A DNA stretch of 64,000 bases. Origin: Liolophura sinensis (Eukaryota > Mollusca > Polyplacophora > Chitonida > Chitonidae). The DNA lies in the NCBI RefSeq assembly GCF_032854445.1, contig NC_088295.1, positions 31,304,470 to 31,368,469 on the forward strand, in the 5' to 3' direction. Made by a program: the position numbers and the translations under genes. Shown piece after piece: positions 24,323-36,207 of this stretch. Each line of letters opens with the position of its first letter. The first letter of the stretch is position 1. The notes beneath the pieces are model-generated. The model did no database searches and was not told where the DNA came from. It saw only the letters and a list, made by a program, of their open reading frames with translations.

Positions 24323-27200
24323 GAGTGTGAATGTAGATTTAAGATTATAAGCACATTGTGTCTCAACTGTAAACCGGTGTATTTGCACGTGATGTGTAGG
24401 TTTTAGTGCATTTTTACTGCATGATGAACTTGAAACTATTTATAGGATCATGGGATACAGAAACTCTACGTCGTCTTCATTTGTGCAAAAACAAAGAGAG
24501 TCTGTGCTCATGGCCGGCCCAATGAGGGGTAAAGGCAGTCAAAATGGATGAAGAGGTCATAGCAAAACTTAAATCTCTGAAGCACAGTATTGCTTGCCGT
24601 GAGGTAGGAACTAATATTTACCAAATGGCAAAGTTGAATAATTTCCTTATGATCATAACATGAAACGAACCCGCTGTAACATTAAATTTTAGTTCTCAAT
24701 GTCTCATAAAAGCTGACGTAAAATTTTTCACATTTTCGACATCATTACTCAGACAAATGTGCGTTCAACAGTTTTGATAGTGGATCTCATATTGGGATTT
24801 TTTGATTGGGGTTTGTCATTGAACTAAAGCGGTGGAATCTACGTCTCCTTTCTCCCATGGAGCTCCATTGTGAAGTAAAAAATAATGGAAATCTGTTTAC
24901 GAATAGGCCAAGAAATTGCTTTGTTCAATATTTCGGATATTCCATGAGTTTTTGCCTTTATTTCAATTTACTTGCGCAAATATTTATGTAGGGTGAAGAT
25001 TGGTGGGTTGAAAATTATTTTTGTGTTGAAAACATCTACCACAGCTGTGAAATGCATGATTTAAGCAGGCATGGTCCTGTCTATTTTCAGTAAAAGTAGT
25101 TTGGAGGGGGCGGGGCGTAAATATTTTTTACGTTCATAAAGGTATGAACGCAAAAAATTGACCGATCAGAAAGCTTATCACTTGAGCACAATGGAAGTTA
25201 TAAATAATTATAAATATATTTTTTGGCCATTATACTGTGTACACTAAAACTTATACTTTGTGAAGCCTTGAAATTGACCAATTCCAACCAACATAATTTT
25301 GTCTCCAAAATCTAATTAAAAAAGGTAATAAATTGCACTAAAATTTCCTCTTTCATAGGCGAAAAGGTTGAGGAATTAGATATTTTACAGAGTGTATCTC
25401 TGGTGTTTTTGCCTTCAGTTTCAAGGCTAAGCCTGTTTTAGTTAATTTATTTTTTTTTAATTGGTGTTAAACACCACACTCTATTTGAGGTCTTTAACAA
25501 ATCAGTATATTTTAATTCTTGTAACATTTTAATTACAAAATATTTGGGGGATTTGGCACAACGGTAAGGATGTACCTACACAGAAATTCACGAGGTTCAG
25601 GGTGTTAAATTACATTTAGTTCTTGTGGCTGTGATAACCACTTTGACTTGAGTTGCTCATTGGGTAAATATCCAATCTTCATACCAAATTTATCAGTTTT
25701 CTCTATCATGGCTAAATTTTTTGTTATGGTGAAGTACATAGATTTGATAAAGATCAAATACCACATTCAACATTTGTAAAGTAGTTGTATGCAGAAAAAA
25801 TGCCTGTCATTGCATAATACAAAGTACAGCTGTCTGAGATACCGTGCATGATTTTTTGTTGTGTGAACAATTGTGAATTTGACATACTGTCATTGTCATG
25901 ATTTATTAGAAGGGTTCAAGCCAGCCAGACTTGAATCCCTATTGAGATTGTTAGGATAAATAAGGGTTCATGCAGGCAGCACACCTGTTGTATCATTAGG
26001 ATTATTATTATTATTATTATTTATATAATTTTTTAACTCACAACAGCCCAGACCACTTGACCGATTGATATCATATTTTGCAGTCAATTTCACTTGTCAC
26101 ATGGTTCGGTGGCATTATGGGATTTTAGATGAAATCGTTTCAACATCTTCTCCAGAACCAGGGAATGCATTGTTCTGAAATTTGATATGCAGATGACCGT
26201 TGGTAGTTAAAATAAGTCTGAGAAAATCGTTGACAACTCCGGTAAAAACTGGGGAAGCTTGCTACTGGTAGAAGTTGTAACGTCACAACAAGTTTTGAAA
26301 TTGTTTTTTTTTTTTTACGTATTCTAGTGTATTTCGGGCTCCTGATTCTGAATCTGCATTTACTTTTGATCTATCACTGTAGCTAGAAATGTGAAACTTG
26401 CACCAAACTGTAGCCCAAGAAATGCTCTTTCCGTAACGTGCCACAGATTTGAGCTATGATCAATACTTTTCTTGCCGGAAGTGTTTAAGTGACACCACTG
26501 TTTTTTTAGAAATACATGTTAATCCCATTGCTTTTAAAAACGTGGAGTTTGACATCTGAACAGATATATAATGTTGTCTTGCTCATTTTTGCTGCACTGT
26601 CAGTGATGTCCCAAAGCCGTTTCCCATTTGACAGTGTGCAGTGATATCTACGATAACCAATGACATTTACCCCAGCCAAAGCGCAGCTCTAATTATTATT
26701 ATTCTCACCAATTTTGTGAGAAAACGACAAATGGTACATCCATGAAACTTCAGTATGCTTTAACAAAGGATCTGAAGTTTTGCTTTTTACCATTTGGAAA
26801 CATTTGAAGCCTTTTTACTATTAGATTTTTTTTTTTGCCTGCTTGATGTGGGTTAGTTTTGTGGATGGTGGGGTGCTTAGGGTAAACCACTAACTTTTGG
26901 TAAGTTACTAACTTTCCCTGTGTGTGACAGACTTACACCATGTATTGTTGTCGCCAAAGCCCCACTTTAGTAGTTAGAGGTAGAAGTTGATCAATTTCTA
27001 TTTTACAATGTAGTCTATTCTCAGAATTAATTTATGGTATCTTTCTTATACATTCCAGTAGAATTGAAAGTATGATGTCAACAAGAAATAACAATGGAGT
27101 ACTATCAATTGTCGTGTGTTTTTTTTTCTCAGCAACTATCACTCTATTATAACACGCATGATTTATAGATAACATAACATTTTAAGCACCACCAAATACT
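24323..27200. other. Intergenic spacer after the GMC gene
   Basis: AT-rich. Holds the ORF candidate at 24544, an old SINE tail at 25440-25490, a tRNA-like head near 25550 (ACAACGGTAAGGATGTACC), a reversed fragment of the 61880-type SINE at 26800-26960, and short T and ATT runs. No other gene recognised. Confidence 0.45.
24544..24663 (+). CDS. Possible first coding exon or short ORF, unrecognised
   Basis: An ATG at 24544 in good context (AAAATGG) opens MDEEVIAKLKSLKHSIACRE, then a plausible donor GAG|GTAGGA at 24604. Reading through instead gives 39 residues and a TGA. The codons look coding-like and the 100 bases upstream hold several CpGs, so this may be the first coding exon of a plus-strand gene. 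I found no convincing second exon before the Mis18 gene on the opposite strand. It lies 220 bp after the GMC stop and may simply be 3' UTR sequence of that gene. Confidence 0.25.
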   Translation: MDEEVIAKLKSLKHSIACREVGTNIYQMAKLNNFLMIIT

Positions 27201-27670
27201 CTAAATGACCAAAAATTTCGCCCACAACAGTGCATTTTAGGAGGCAAACGTCACAAAAATACTATAGCTGCTGAAACTTAAAATTTTCCAGTAGAATATC
27301 ATCCCATGTTCCAAGCAAACTCCAAAACAGCTTTCTAAAATCAATACAACTCTCAGAATCTGGAAAAATGGGCAAGTTGGTAATGGACGAAATTTAGGGC
27401 ATTGTGTCTTAAAAAGTGTCATAATATGGACATTTTAGAGTATTTCACACGAAGCCTTGCTGCATGCAGGTATAAGAGGACATTTGTACAATACTAAAAT
27501 ACATGAGAGTAAATCACCTAAAATTTCACCCCCAAAAGTTCACTGACAGGCAATTAAATGTTATAAAATGTAAGTGTATCCAGTAGAATATCATCCTACC
27601 TTCCAAGGAGACTTTTCCAAGATCAATAGAACAATAGAAAAAAATGAGCAACTTAGGTAATGGACAAAAA
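27200..27670. repeat. Two adjacent copies of an unnamed dispersed repeat
   Basis: 27220-27440 and 27500-27670 share TCCAGTAGAATATCATCC, TTCCAAG, AGATCAATAGAAC-type and GGTAATGGAC motifs. Related fragments occur at 2625-2740, 29650-29770 and 36430-36560. Confidence 0.7.
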
Positions 27671-27689
27671 ATTCCTGTGAGTGAACCAT

Positions 27690-28010
27690 ACACGATTTAC
27701 GCACAAAAAAAAGCACTTTTTGTGTAATGGATGCGTAACAGCTGTTGACTTCTTGCTGGACAGTGCAGGGTCTTACACACACAAAAAAACAGCACTAAAA
27801 CATATCCCACAGATGACTATGTTGGTTAGTCCTCGAATCTTGCACTTTTTGCGTAATGGATGCGTAACACCTGCGGACTTCTTGCTGTGCAGTGCAGGGT
27901 CTTACACACAAAAAAACAGCACTAAAACATATCCCACTGATGACTATGTTGGTTAGTCCTCAAATCTTGCGCTTTTTACGTAATGGATGCGTAACAGCTG
28001 TTGACTTCAT
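27690..28010. repeat. About 122-bp tandem repeat including the Mis18 C-terminal codons
   Basis: Three units share CACTTTTTGCGTAATGGATG, CAGTGCAGGGTCTTACACAC and CCACTGATGACTATGTTGG. The rightmost unit is the end of the Mis18 last exon; the two others lie past its stop on the minus strand. Confidence 0.9.
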
Positions 28011-31000
28011 GCTGGGCAGTGTATTTTCTGTACTTCCCGACACATTCTTGCTTCCTTCACGAACACCACCCTTAGCTCTTTTAGGAGTTCTTGGTTCCTC
28101 TTGGTGTGGCTGAGAAAGGCTCTCTACAGTTAATTTTGGCTGGGTTTGTGGCATAGGCCTGTTACCGTGTTCCTTTTCTTGGCCACGTTCAATGTCCATA
28201 CTAAACCGTTTCTCCAGCGCCTCTATCCGATGGTGCAGAGTAACAATCAGAGACTGTGACTGGAGAGAAACACAAGCACTAGTGAAAACAATGCTTCTCA
28301 ATTAACCACGGTGACAATTAAAAGTAAAGACAACAAATAAAGTTATGTTTTTCAACCTTCAAGGATACTTTTTTCGACACATAAATATACATGTATTTGG
28401 TCTGGTGGTGTCTTGCCTTTTAATTTGGTCATTATTAGTTACTGGAGTCCCCACTGGCTAATTCTGCTAAAGCAACATTCTTGCTGCAGCTAAAATACAT
28501 GTACTTCTACCATTTCCAGCCAGGAGGTTTCTCCTGGTTGAAACTGTATCAGAGAGGAGGAAATATTGCACAGCTTGGTGGAAACAAACAAAAATACATT
28601 ACCTGGGTGTAAGAAACATCTAAACTGTACCATGGAGGAGGAAGGCATATAGAGTTAGGAACCCACGGAACTGCACTAGGGAGGAGGAAAGCATGTAGAA
28701 CTAGGAACCCACAGAACTGTACCAGGGAGGAGAACTAGGAACCCACTGAACTGTAGGCTACCATGGAGGAGGAAAGCATGTAGAACTAGGAACCCTCTGA
28801 ACTGTACCATAGAGGAGGAAAACATGTAGAACTAGGAACTCACTAAACTGTACCAGGGATTGATTTATTTATTTGATTGGTGTTTACGCAGACACGACCA
28901 TCCGCAGGTTGCTGTCAGACCTTCCCACGTACGGCCAGAGAGGCAGCCAGCATGAGCTAGACTTGAACTCACAGCGACCACATTGGTGAGAGGCTCCTGG
29001 GTCTTTGCGCCATGCTGGAGTGGTAACTTCCGTACCAGTGAGGAAGAAAGCATGCAGATCTAGGAACCCACTAAACTGTTACCAGAGAGGAGGAAAGTAT
29101 ATAAAGCTTGGAGAAAACAAACAAATGTTACCTGGGTAGAGTAAACCATTTAAATGTACCAGGGAGCAGGAATGATAGAGGAAACCACTATACTGCAGGG
29201 AGGAGGAACAAAGTAGCTTGGGGGAAACCACTAAACTATATTTGGATAGAGGAAACCACTAAACTGTATTTGGATAGAGGAAACCACCAAACTGTACCAG
29301 GGATATGGGAAGCAGGCTGAACTTGGAGAAACCACTAAAGCACACCGTCAAAAAACACACCTTCCACGTATCTGAAGACCCTCATGACATACATGTAGGT
29401 CCAGAGGCATCAACAGAAACTGCATAAAAACATGCAACCTAAAGTATGACAGGATAGTGATTCTGATCTGAGGCAATCAAGACCAGTATGACATTATAGT
29501 TTCAAGTCCTACTCCACACCAAAAGTTACCGCTGTCAAACTACCTTAATATGTACATGTCAAAGACTTGTGACATCAAACCTTACAGTACACTGGATGAG
29601 AATACATTTATACAGTAAGGTAAATGAACTAAACTTGGGCCCCAAAAAGGTATATTTTTAGAGGCAACTGAATACTATAAAATGTGAACCTATGATTTCC
29701 AGTAGGATATCATCAATAAGGTAAATACAACTCTAAGAACTGAGGCAAATGACCAAATAATGGGGCCAGAAACTTAGGTTAACAAAATAACTAGATGGCT
29801 GAGGATCTTAAATGGTAAGTTCCTGTTGGTACCAAATGTTAGCTGTTTGATCTAGTTAACATAAATCACTGTAAGTTTGATAATACAGATGCATTTTCTC
29901 ACCTTACGAAGCTCCACTCTGATTGTGTTGATAGAGCTTAATGTGAGAATCTCATCCGTCAATTCAATAGATGCTCCTTTGTCTGCTGTGCCTACCTGAT
30001 AACTGAAATCATATGATCAATTCTTACTCCAGCTTTCTACATATTTATATACCAGTTACACTTAATTTTTGTTAGTTAGTTTTTTTCATAATCATGCAAA
30101 GTCAATTAGTTGAATTTGTTTAACATTATGGGAGTATCTGTGTGCTATTGGGCTCACAATCTAATGGTTTGTAAAAATCCTTTGACTCAAGCTATAAACT
30201 TTCACTAAAGCATTTTGATGACTATGCTTAAGTGCAAAGTCAATGATTAAAGCCTCTACTTATCATATTACACTTCTCTGCAAGACTGAACATCACAGCT
30301 TCACAGACAATGCACTACCATACATTAATAATTCATGCCATGACATGCTGAGCAGCAGTGTCAGTTGTGCTGCACATCAAGTATCGACGTCATGTATGTA
30401 GCCAGTGCAAGTTAATATATACAATAGCTTTATAACATGATGTAATTTTATGAGTTCAGGTGAACACAATATATACCACAACACATACATTTGTTTGAAA
30501 TGTATAAAAGAACAGCAGCGTTGTGGTGAGTTTAAGCGCTGAGGGAAATCTTCATGGATGTTGATGATAGGTATGTGGTTACCATGTCAACTACGCAAAT
30601 GCACATACGCTTCCACCAAAATGAAAACTCTATACGGAAAACAGCTGAAGTTATACATATATATATGTAGATATATATTATCGAAAGAAAATGGCTATCT
30701 GGTTACCATGACAGGCGTAAAAATAGACAAATGTGAGTTGCACACATCATCATCTCTGAATCAATCAAAAATTAAAACACTATGTGGGAAACAGTTGAAG
30801 TTGTAGCCCTGACACAAAATCATAAATTTTTTTTATAGTGTATATATAAGAAACATGGCGTTGGTTAGCGCGCTAGCGCAGCGTAATGACCCAGGAGTCT
30901 CTCACCAATGCGGTCGCTGTGAGTTCAAGTCCAGCTCATGCTGGCTTCCTCTCCGGCTGTATGTGGGAAGGTCTTCCAGCAACCTGCGGATGGTCGTGGG

Positions 31001-34000
31001 TTTCCCCCAGGCTCTGCCCGTTTTCCGCCCACCATAATGCTGGCCGCCGTCGTATAAGTGAAATATTCTTTAGTACAGCGTAAAACACCAATCAAAAAAA
31101 AAGAAACATGGCTATTTGGTTACCATGACAACAGCGAAAATGGGCAAATGTTAGTCGCCACACATCTTCATGTGTGTACGTGTCTTAGTGTGCACAAAGG
31201 AACAGAGGCCCTTAAAAATGTGTGAGACTTGAAATATTCAACAATGGTGTGCCTTTCACCCGTGGTTCCGCCCCTGCCCTTTTGAGGCCAGAATAGGCTC
31301 TGCCCATAGTCTCTAGCCAGCAAATCTCCATTTTTCTACTACCTAACAATCTTGTCCACCTCAAAGGTGAAAATATCCCTCATGATGTCCAGGTTACGGG
31401 AGGTTGTCTTGTACTGCTTCCCAACAACATGTTTGCACTCTGTGCAGACCAGTTCCATGAAAGTGCTGCTCAACAAAAAACAATTACAAATCATCATTTC
31501 CACAGTCAGTTCAAAAGCTTTAATAAGTGGAGCATAATATATATATTCCATGTCTCAATGTAATAATACAGGAATAATAAATTATATCCAGCTTCGCTGA
31601 GACTTCAAAACTTTGTCTAGTGTATAATACTATTACATATTAAAGCATCCAGCTTAACATGACAAATATTTATTTAAATGTTACACATGTTTACATGTTT
31701 CAATAAATATTTCACATGAGAAGGTGGTTGGATTTACAACCCTTGCAAAATATCAGGCTGAGCCCAATCTAATAAAGACTTCAAAAGCGGTGTTTGTTGT
31801 GTAACCCATTACTGCTAAACTGCTTGAGACGAGATTGGACGAGGATGTTAAAGCCTAATTTACCCCCAAAAAATGAAGAAAATGTGGCAAAAACAGAATA
31901 TTTTATGCTATCATTCTCTTTCACTCCCTCTGCGGTGGTCATGCACCTTAAACGTTAATACCAATCAATGACAAGCTTAGGCCATTGCAGTTGACGTAAA
32001 TATTCCAAAGCTGCATATGTATGATGTCGTGTCTTATTGTTGTGTGACATAGGAATATCAAAGATTCCTGTACATGTATTATGACATCATACCGCTGAGC
32101 TCAGACTGTGAGTGAGTGAGTGAGTGCTTGGGGTTTAATGTCGTACTTAACAATTTTTCAGTCATATGACGGCGAAGGAATCCTTAGAGTGTAGGTAGTG
32201 TGCCTCCTTGTTGCAGGACGGATTTCCACCACTCTTTTATCTAGTGCTGCTTCACTGAAACGCCTTACCGGAGGCAAGTAAGCTGCCCGGCCCATGCCAT
32301 TATACTGATAATATTCAACCAGTCGTTGCACTATCCCCTTCGTGCTGAACGCCAAGCGAGGAAGTTACAACTTCCTCTTTTAAAGTATTAGGTTTGACTT
32401 GCCCCAGGATTGACCCTGGAATGGGGCGGGTAGCTCAGACTGTAATGTCATGAAACAAATGTTTCTTTTTCCATGCCATGTTGTCTGGGTGTAACATATC
32501 AAAAATGAAAAAACAGAAGCGATATCTATAAACTGCACGAATGAATACTTTTATCAATGAAGGAAATTCTGACAGTTCACCTTTGTATAAATCATAAAAG
32601 CAAATCTAATGTGTAGACAAATCAACTTCTTTTATATGTAGAAATAAACAGCAGGAAATGATATTATTTGGGGAGATTAACATACCAGATGGAGTGTTGC
32701 GCGACACACTCGATGTTGTTTGAAAGGTCATCTTTATATAACATGTATATTTGCGCATGGCCCGCAAATTAACAGCAGGGTAGAATGTTATATATCCTAG
32801 ACAAAAAAGATCTTGAACTAACAAAAAAAGTGCAAATTCTCCTGTTAAATATTACCTGCCCAAGTCTTCTCCTCCTCGTGATGTACACAGGTCATTTTTA
32901 GTTATGACAGAAGGACACACACCTGAAACACAAGCCATCAGTTAAGACGTGAATGAAGAGTAAACTAAGTCACAACACTGGCTTTTTGATTGTAAATTCA
33001 ACAATGATAACTAATAATTTTAGAACAGCTGACTGTACAAAAATGTGTACTTTACAAAGAACTTTATGAAAACATGGTTGTACAACATAGATTGGATGCT
33101 TTCTCCTGAGAAATGATACTTCATTGGATTACCATAACAAAATTGCGATGGTAAGGAAAGATTTTATGATGTGCAATTTATCAGTTTTAGGTACATGTAT
33201 GTGGAGTGTCTATCCACACTAGACTATCTACATGTGGCGGTGTTAAAATTCTAACATTCATCACAACCTTTTCGCACATTTCCTTACTCCAACTCCATGG
33301 ACACTAGTGGCACTCCAGCTCACCTTCCAAGGTCATTCCTGTACAGATTGTTCGGACTACTAGTCAGTAACTTGCATGCATGTTACATCTAAAAAGACAA
33401 GCCTAATGGCTGCCTCGTTTAGAAATGGTTTGCCATGTTGTGAATATACACAGGATGTCGCATGTGCGGGCCAGCTGAGAGGTAAGAGCCAAAGTGGATG
33501 CCACTTTTGGACCACAGCTATTGCTTAGAAAGGACATGGTGAGAATCGGTGAATGGTTTACCATTGCTTGCCCCTGTGGCTGTGATACCTGCCAGCACAG
33601 TATGAAGACAGAAGTTGAAGTAGATACCTGGGGTCATCATGGGGTAATGCAGGTGTGAGCGAGCTGAGAGGTAAAAGCCACAAGCAACACCTTTTTTGAA
33701 CTGAGCAGACATTGTTTACAAAAGAGTAATCAGGCTTGTCGTGAAACAGTGTATGCTCTACCATACACTACTGCTGTGACTATAAGATACTCCGCCTACC
33801 AAGCATAAAGAGAGTAACATTAGCTCACCATAATCTCCACCATTATTTTCACTTTGTGTGATTAATAGACAGGAGAGAGATTAACTTTAAAAAAGTCATG
33901 ATTTTTAAATTCAAATTCAAATTGACCTGGGCTGTCAATAAATCAGAATAATGCTACGATATACTGTATGACATGTCAACTGTCATGTGTCATGCCCATA

Positions 34001-35275
34001 GGTGGCAGAATCATTGGACCGCTATTTATACCTAATATATATAAGAAGGTATGTAACTTCAGTGCCTAGGATAGAACACCCAACTTTACATAACTGAACA
34101 TAAAAGACAGAAAAATAGTCAAATCTCAACCAAGCCATGTTCGTTCAAAAGTTGACTCATTAAGCTTTTCACTGATGTATAAATCAGCCCACAAATCTGC
34201 TTTCACTTGGCTACACGAAACCCGTATGTTTGTAGGTTTTTTTGGTTTAGTCAGAGAAATCCAGTAACATGGAAAAGACCATCGTGCGACAGTTTGGGCT
34301 TGATTTCTCAGCGATTAAAGCCACCGGAGACACCATATTTCTACCACTGACCAAATGAAATGTTATTTTTGCAAAACATTTTGAAATACCTTGACTGGAG
34401 TTATGCGGCATACTCTGTTTTTCACTCCATAAACGCAGTTCAACCTACCTCCATCACATGTTATATGTCAGCTTCGCTCTGATTGGTCGCTGATTTGCTT
34501 ACAACCAATCAGAGCTAAGCTGTTATTACCCTGACAGATTACAGTGATGAAGGCAAGTTGAACTGACAGATTTGCGTTTATGGAGTAAAAAGCAGAGAAA
34601 GTAGCATAACTGCCGTAGACCGTAACCTATCAAGGTATTTAGGCCTAAAGTGTTTTATTCAAAGAACATTTCACTCTGTCGATGGCAGAAATATGATGGC
34701 TCCAGTGGCTTTCATCACTGAGAAATCAAGCCAAAACTGTTACCTGACGGTCTTCTTCCTGCTACCGGATTTGTCTGACTAAACAAAATACCTACAGACT
34801 TATTGGTGTACGCCTTTGTGTAGCCAAGTGAAAGCATGTTTGTTTGCCGATTCACAAACCAATCATCAATGTAAAGCTTAATGTGTCAGTTGTGCTTAAT
34901 GTGTCCTAACGAACGTTGTTTGGTTGAGATTGGCTATATTTCCGTGTTCTATGTCCAGTTATGTAAAGTTGAGTCTTCTGTCTCAGGCATTGAAGATGTG
35001 TAGCTTGTTATATATATTATGTATAAATAGCGTTCGGCCGATTCTGCCACCTATGGTCACGCCCAATCCATTTGCCTGGTGTGTCATGCTAAGACTCACT
35101 TACGCTCTAGAGATATTGTTTTTAAGGCCTCGTTTGCGCAGACCCAGGCTGTTGAGTCGCCAAGAATTACGAAACATGAACCACACTGAATAACAATGGG
35201 TAAGTCAAGTTCATCTTCAACCGTGTCGAGTTCCACAGAGTTTTCGACATTCGCTTCTCCCGCCATTCTTGTCAT
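27960..35275 (-). CDS. MIS18A: Mis18 family protein (CENP-A loading / centromere licensing), complete
   Basis: Mis18 proteins license centromeres for new CENP-A deposition by recruiting the HJURP chaperone at mitotic exit. On the minus strand the exons are 35275-35104, 32922-32856, 31465-31343, 30002-29903 and 28259-27960, giving 253 residues. The Yippee-like zinc fold is visible as CGSC (residues 31-34) and CTEC (87-90). It is followed by TTSRNLDIMRDIFTFEV, which aligns with the TPKNLDYKRDLFCLSV region I recall for human Mis18A. Residues about 155-175 (SLIVTLHHRIEALEKRF) form the expected C-terminal helix that oligomerises. A basic tail ends in RKKRKI, a plausible nuclear signal. The start ATG at 35275 is the first in frame; a second ATG lies three codons on. 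Intron 1 holds a 1.1-kb palindrome. The last exon's end is one unit of a tandem repeat that continues past the stop. Whether this is orthologous to Mis18-alpha or the ancestor of alpha and beta is open. Confidence 0.9.
28615..29335. repeat. Minisatellite in Mis18 intron 4, interrupted by a SINE
   Basis: About ten degenerate copies built on GGGAGGAGGAAAGCATGTAG plus AACTAGGAACCCACTGAACT. A reversed SINE splits the array at 28859-29020. Confidence 0.85.
28859..29020 (-). mobile_element. Internally deleted SINE, main family
   Basis: TTGATTTATTTATTTGATTGG tail joins almost directly to GACCATCCGCAGGTTGCTG, missing the TTCTTGAGTACG core, and ends in the head complement GGTGAGAGGCTCCTGGGTC. Confidence 0.8.
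30860..31100 (+). mobile_element. Full-length tRNA-SINE with target duplication
   Basis: Complete main-family element from GTTGGTTAGCGCGCTAGCGC to AACACCAATCAAAAAAAA. It is flanked by a perfect 12-bp duplication AAGAAACATGGC (30848-30859 and 31101-31112). Young-looking, in Mis18 intron 3. Confidence 0.92.
32070..32800 (+). repeat. Unnamed dispersed repeat, copy 2, split by a SINE
   Basis: Second copy of the repeat at 13085-13505. It is interrupted at 32107-32436 by a reversed SINE, with the AGCTCAGACT block repeated on both sides. Confidence 0.75.
32107..32436 (-). mobile_element. tRNA-SINE, second family, nested insertion
   Basis: Reads left to right as GAGTGAGTGAGTGAGTGCTT, ACAATTTTTCAGTCATATGA and body sequence nearly identical to 15393-15735, with a shortened head. 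The target duplication AGCTCAGACT is seen just before and just after. Confidence 0.88.
33988..35065. repeat. Large imperfect palindrome, arms about 500 bp
   Basis: The left arm starts CATAGGTGGCAGAATC and the right arm ends GATTCTGCCACCTATG. Matching blocks pair inward in order: CGCTATTTATAC, CTTTACATAACTG, TTTCACTTGGCTACAC, GGCTTGATTTCTCAG, ACTCCATAAACGCA, and CTCTGATTGGT at the centre near 34485. By eye the arms are about 75-80% alike with small indels. It lies in Mis18 intron 1. No coding frame; likely a foldback element. Confidence 0.85.
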
Positions 35276-35407
35276 ATCCAGACTTCCCACAGCGCATGCT
35301 CGTCCTAATAATTTCTCGCACTTTATCGCGCGGCTCGAGATTCAGCCACGTTATCGTTTGACCGGCTACATCGATACAGATTTTCGACCTGCTACGATAA
35401 TATCCAC
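35276..35407. promoter_or_regulatory. Candidate bidirectional promoter between Mis18 and COPB1
   Basis: This short stretch is clearly richer in CG dinucleotides than its surroundings (CGCGCGGCTCGAG, ACGTTATCG, CCGGCTACATCGAT). The Mis18 ATG lies at its left edge on the minus strand. A strong plus-strand donor GTGAGT at 35408 could end a noncoding first exon of COPB1, whose first coding exon needs an upstream partner. No TATA box is obvious. The promoter role is inferred from layout and composition only. Confidence 0.4.
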
Positions 35408-35929
35408 GTGAGTTTTTCGTCTTTTGTGACTCCGTTAGGTTTGAGACGACTATACAACATATAAAACGAAGCAGTTGTTAGACAACGACAAGAGCCGTTT
35501 GGGTAACGTCTGCAGGAAAGAATTTTATCCTGTCGACAGTTGACGAATATTGGCCATTTGGTAACCCGTGACATTTGTATGACATTTGTGATATACGTGT
35601 ATGATCTTTTAACATTTTGACTTGCCTGATATTTATGCACATCGGTGATAAGCATGGCAAAATTGTTTTTGTTCCCAATGATGCGCTTTACATAGTATAG
35701 TATTACAGCGAATTACAAAAATTGATTAGTAGTATGTGGAAAGGTCTGCCAGCAACTGGTCAGAGCGCGCTCCATTTAAAAACCTGAAGCAGTTGCTGTG
35801 GCAGTGTGTCATTTTTTGAGACAAAAATTATCTATTAAATACCTCTCCACGACCTTAAGTTTGCAGACGATTGTGTTCCTTATCTTTCCATCCATTTATC
35901 GTAAGCACAGTGTCGATCTGTTATTTCCT

Positions 35930-36152
35930 AGGCCACATGGGTCTGAGGTCCCTTGCTGGTGATCAGAGGGAATGGCTGTACTGACAGTCTCAACATATTT
36001 GACAAGGGCTAGTAACTGCGTCAGGTTTTGAAATTGACCGCGCTCTGATGCTGGTTTGGTGCCATCCATGGCCGAACAAAATTTTGGCCACCGCCATAGA
36101 AGTGAAATATTCCTGAGGAAGGCGTAAAACACCAATCAGATTGATAAGTAAA
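35930..36152 (+). mobile_element. Diverged SINE, main-family tail
   Basis: Ends GAAGTGAAATATTCCTGAGG then AAGGCGTAAAACACCAATCA. The head is badly decayed; the copy may start as early as 35730. Confidence 0.65.
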
Positions 36153-36207
36153 AGAAAGTTAGTCACGAAGTTCAGCAATGTGTAAGTAACTGTGCATTGC
36201 TCTATAC

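Noticed and set aside
35196-35411. 71-codon plus-strand frame over the Mis18 first exon
   Set aside because: It is the antisense shadow of a confirmed Mis18 exon; only the donor at 35408 was kept as a UTR-exon hint.
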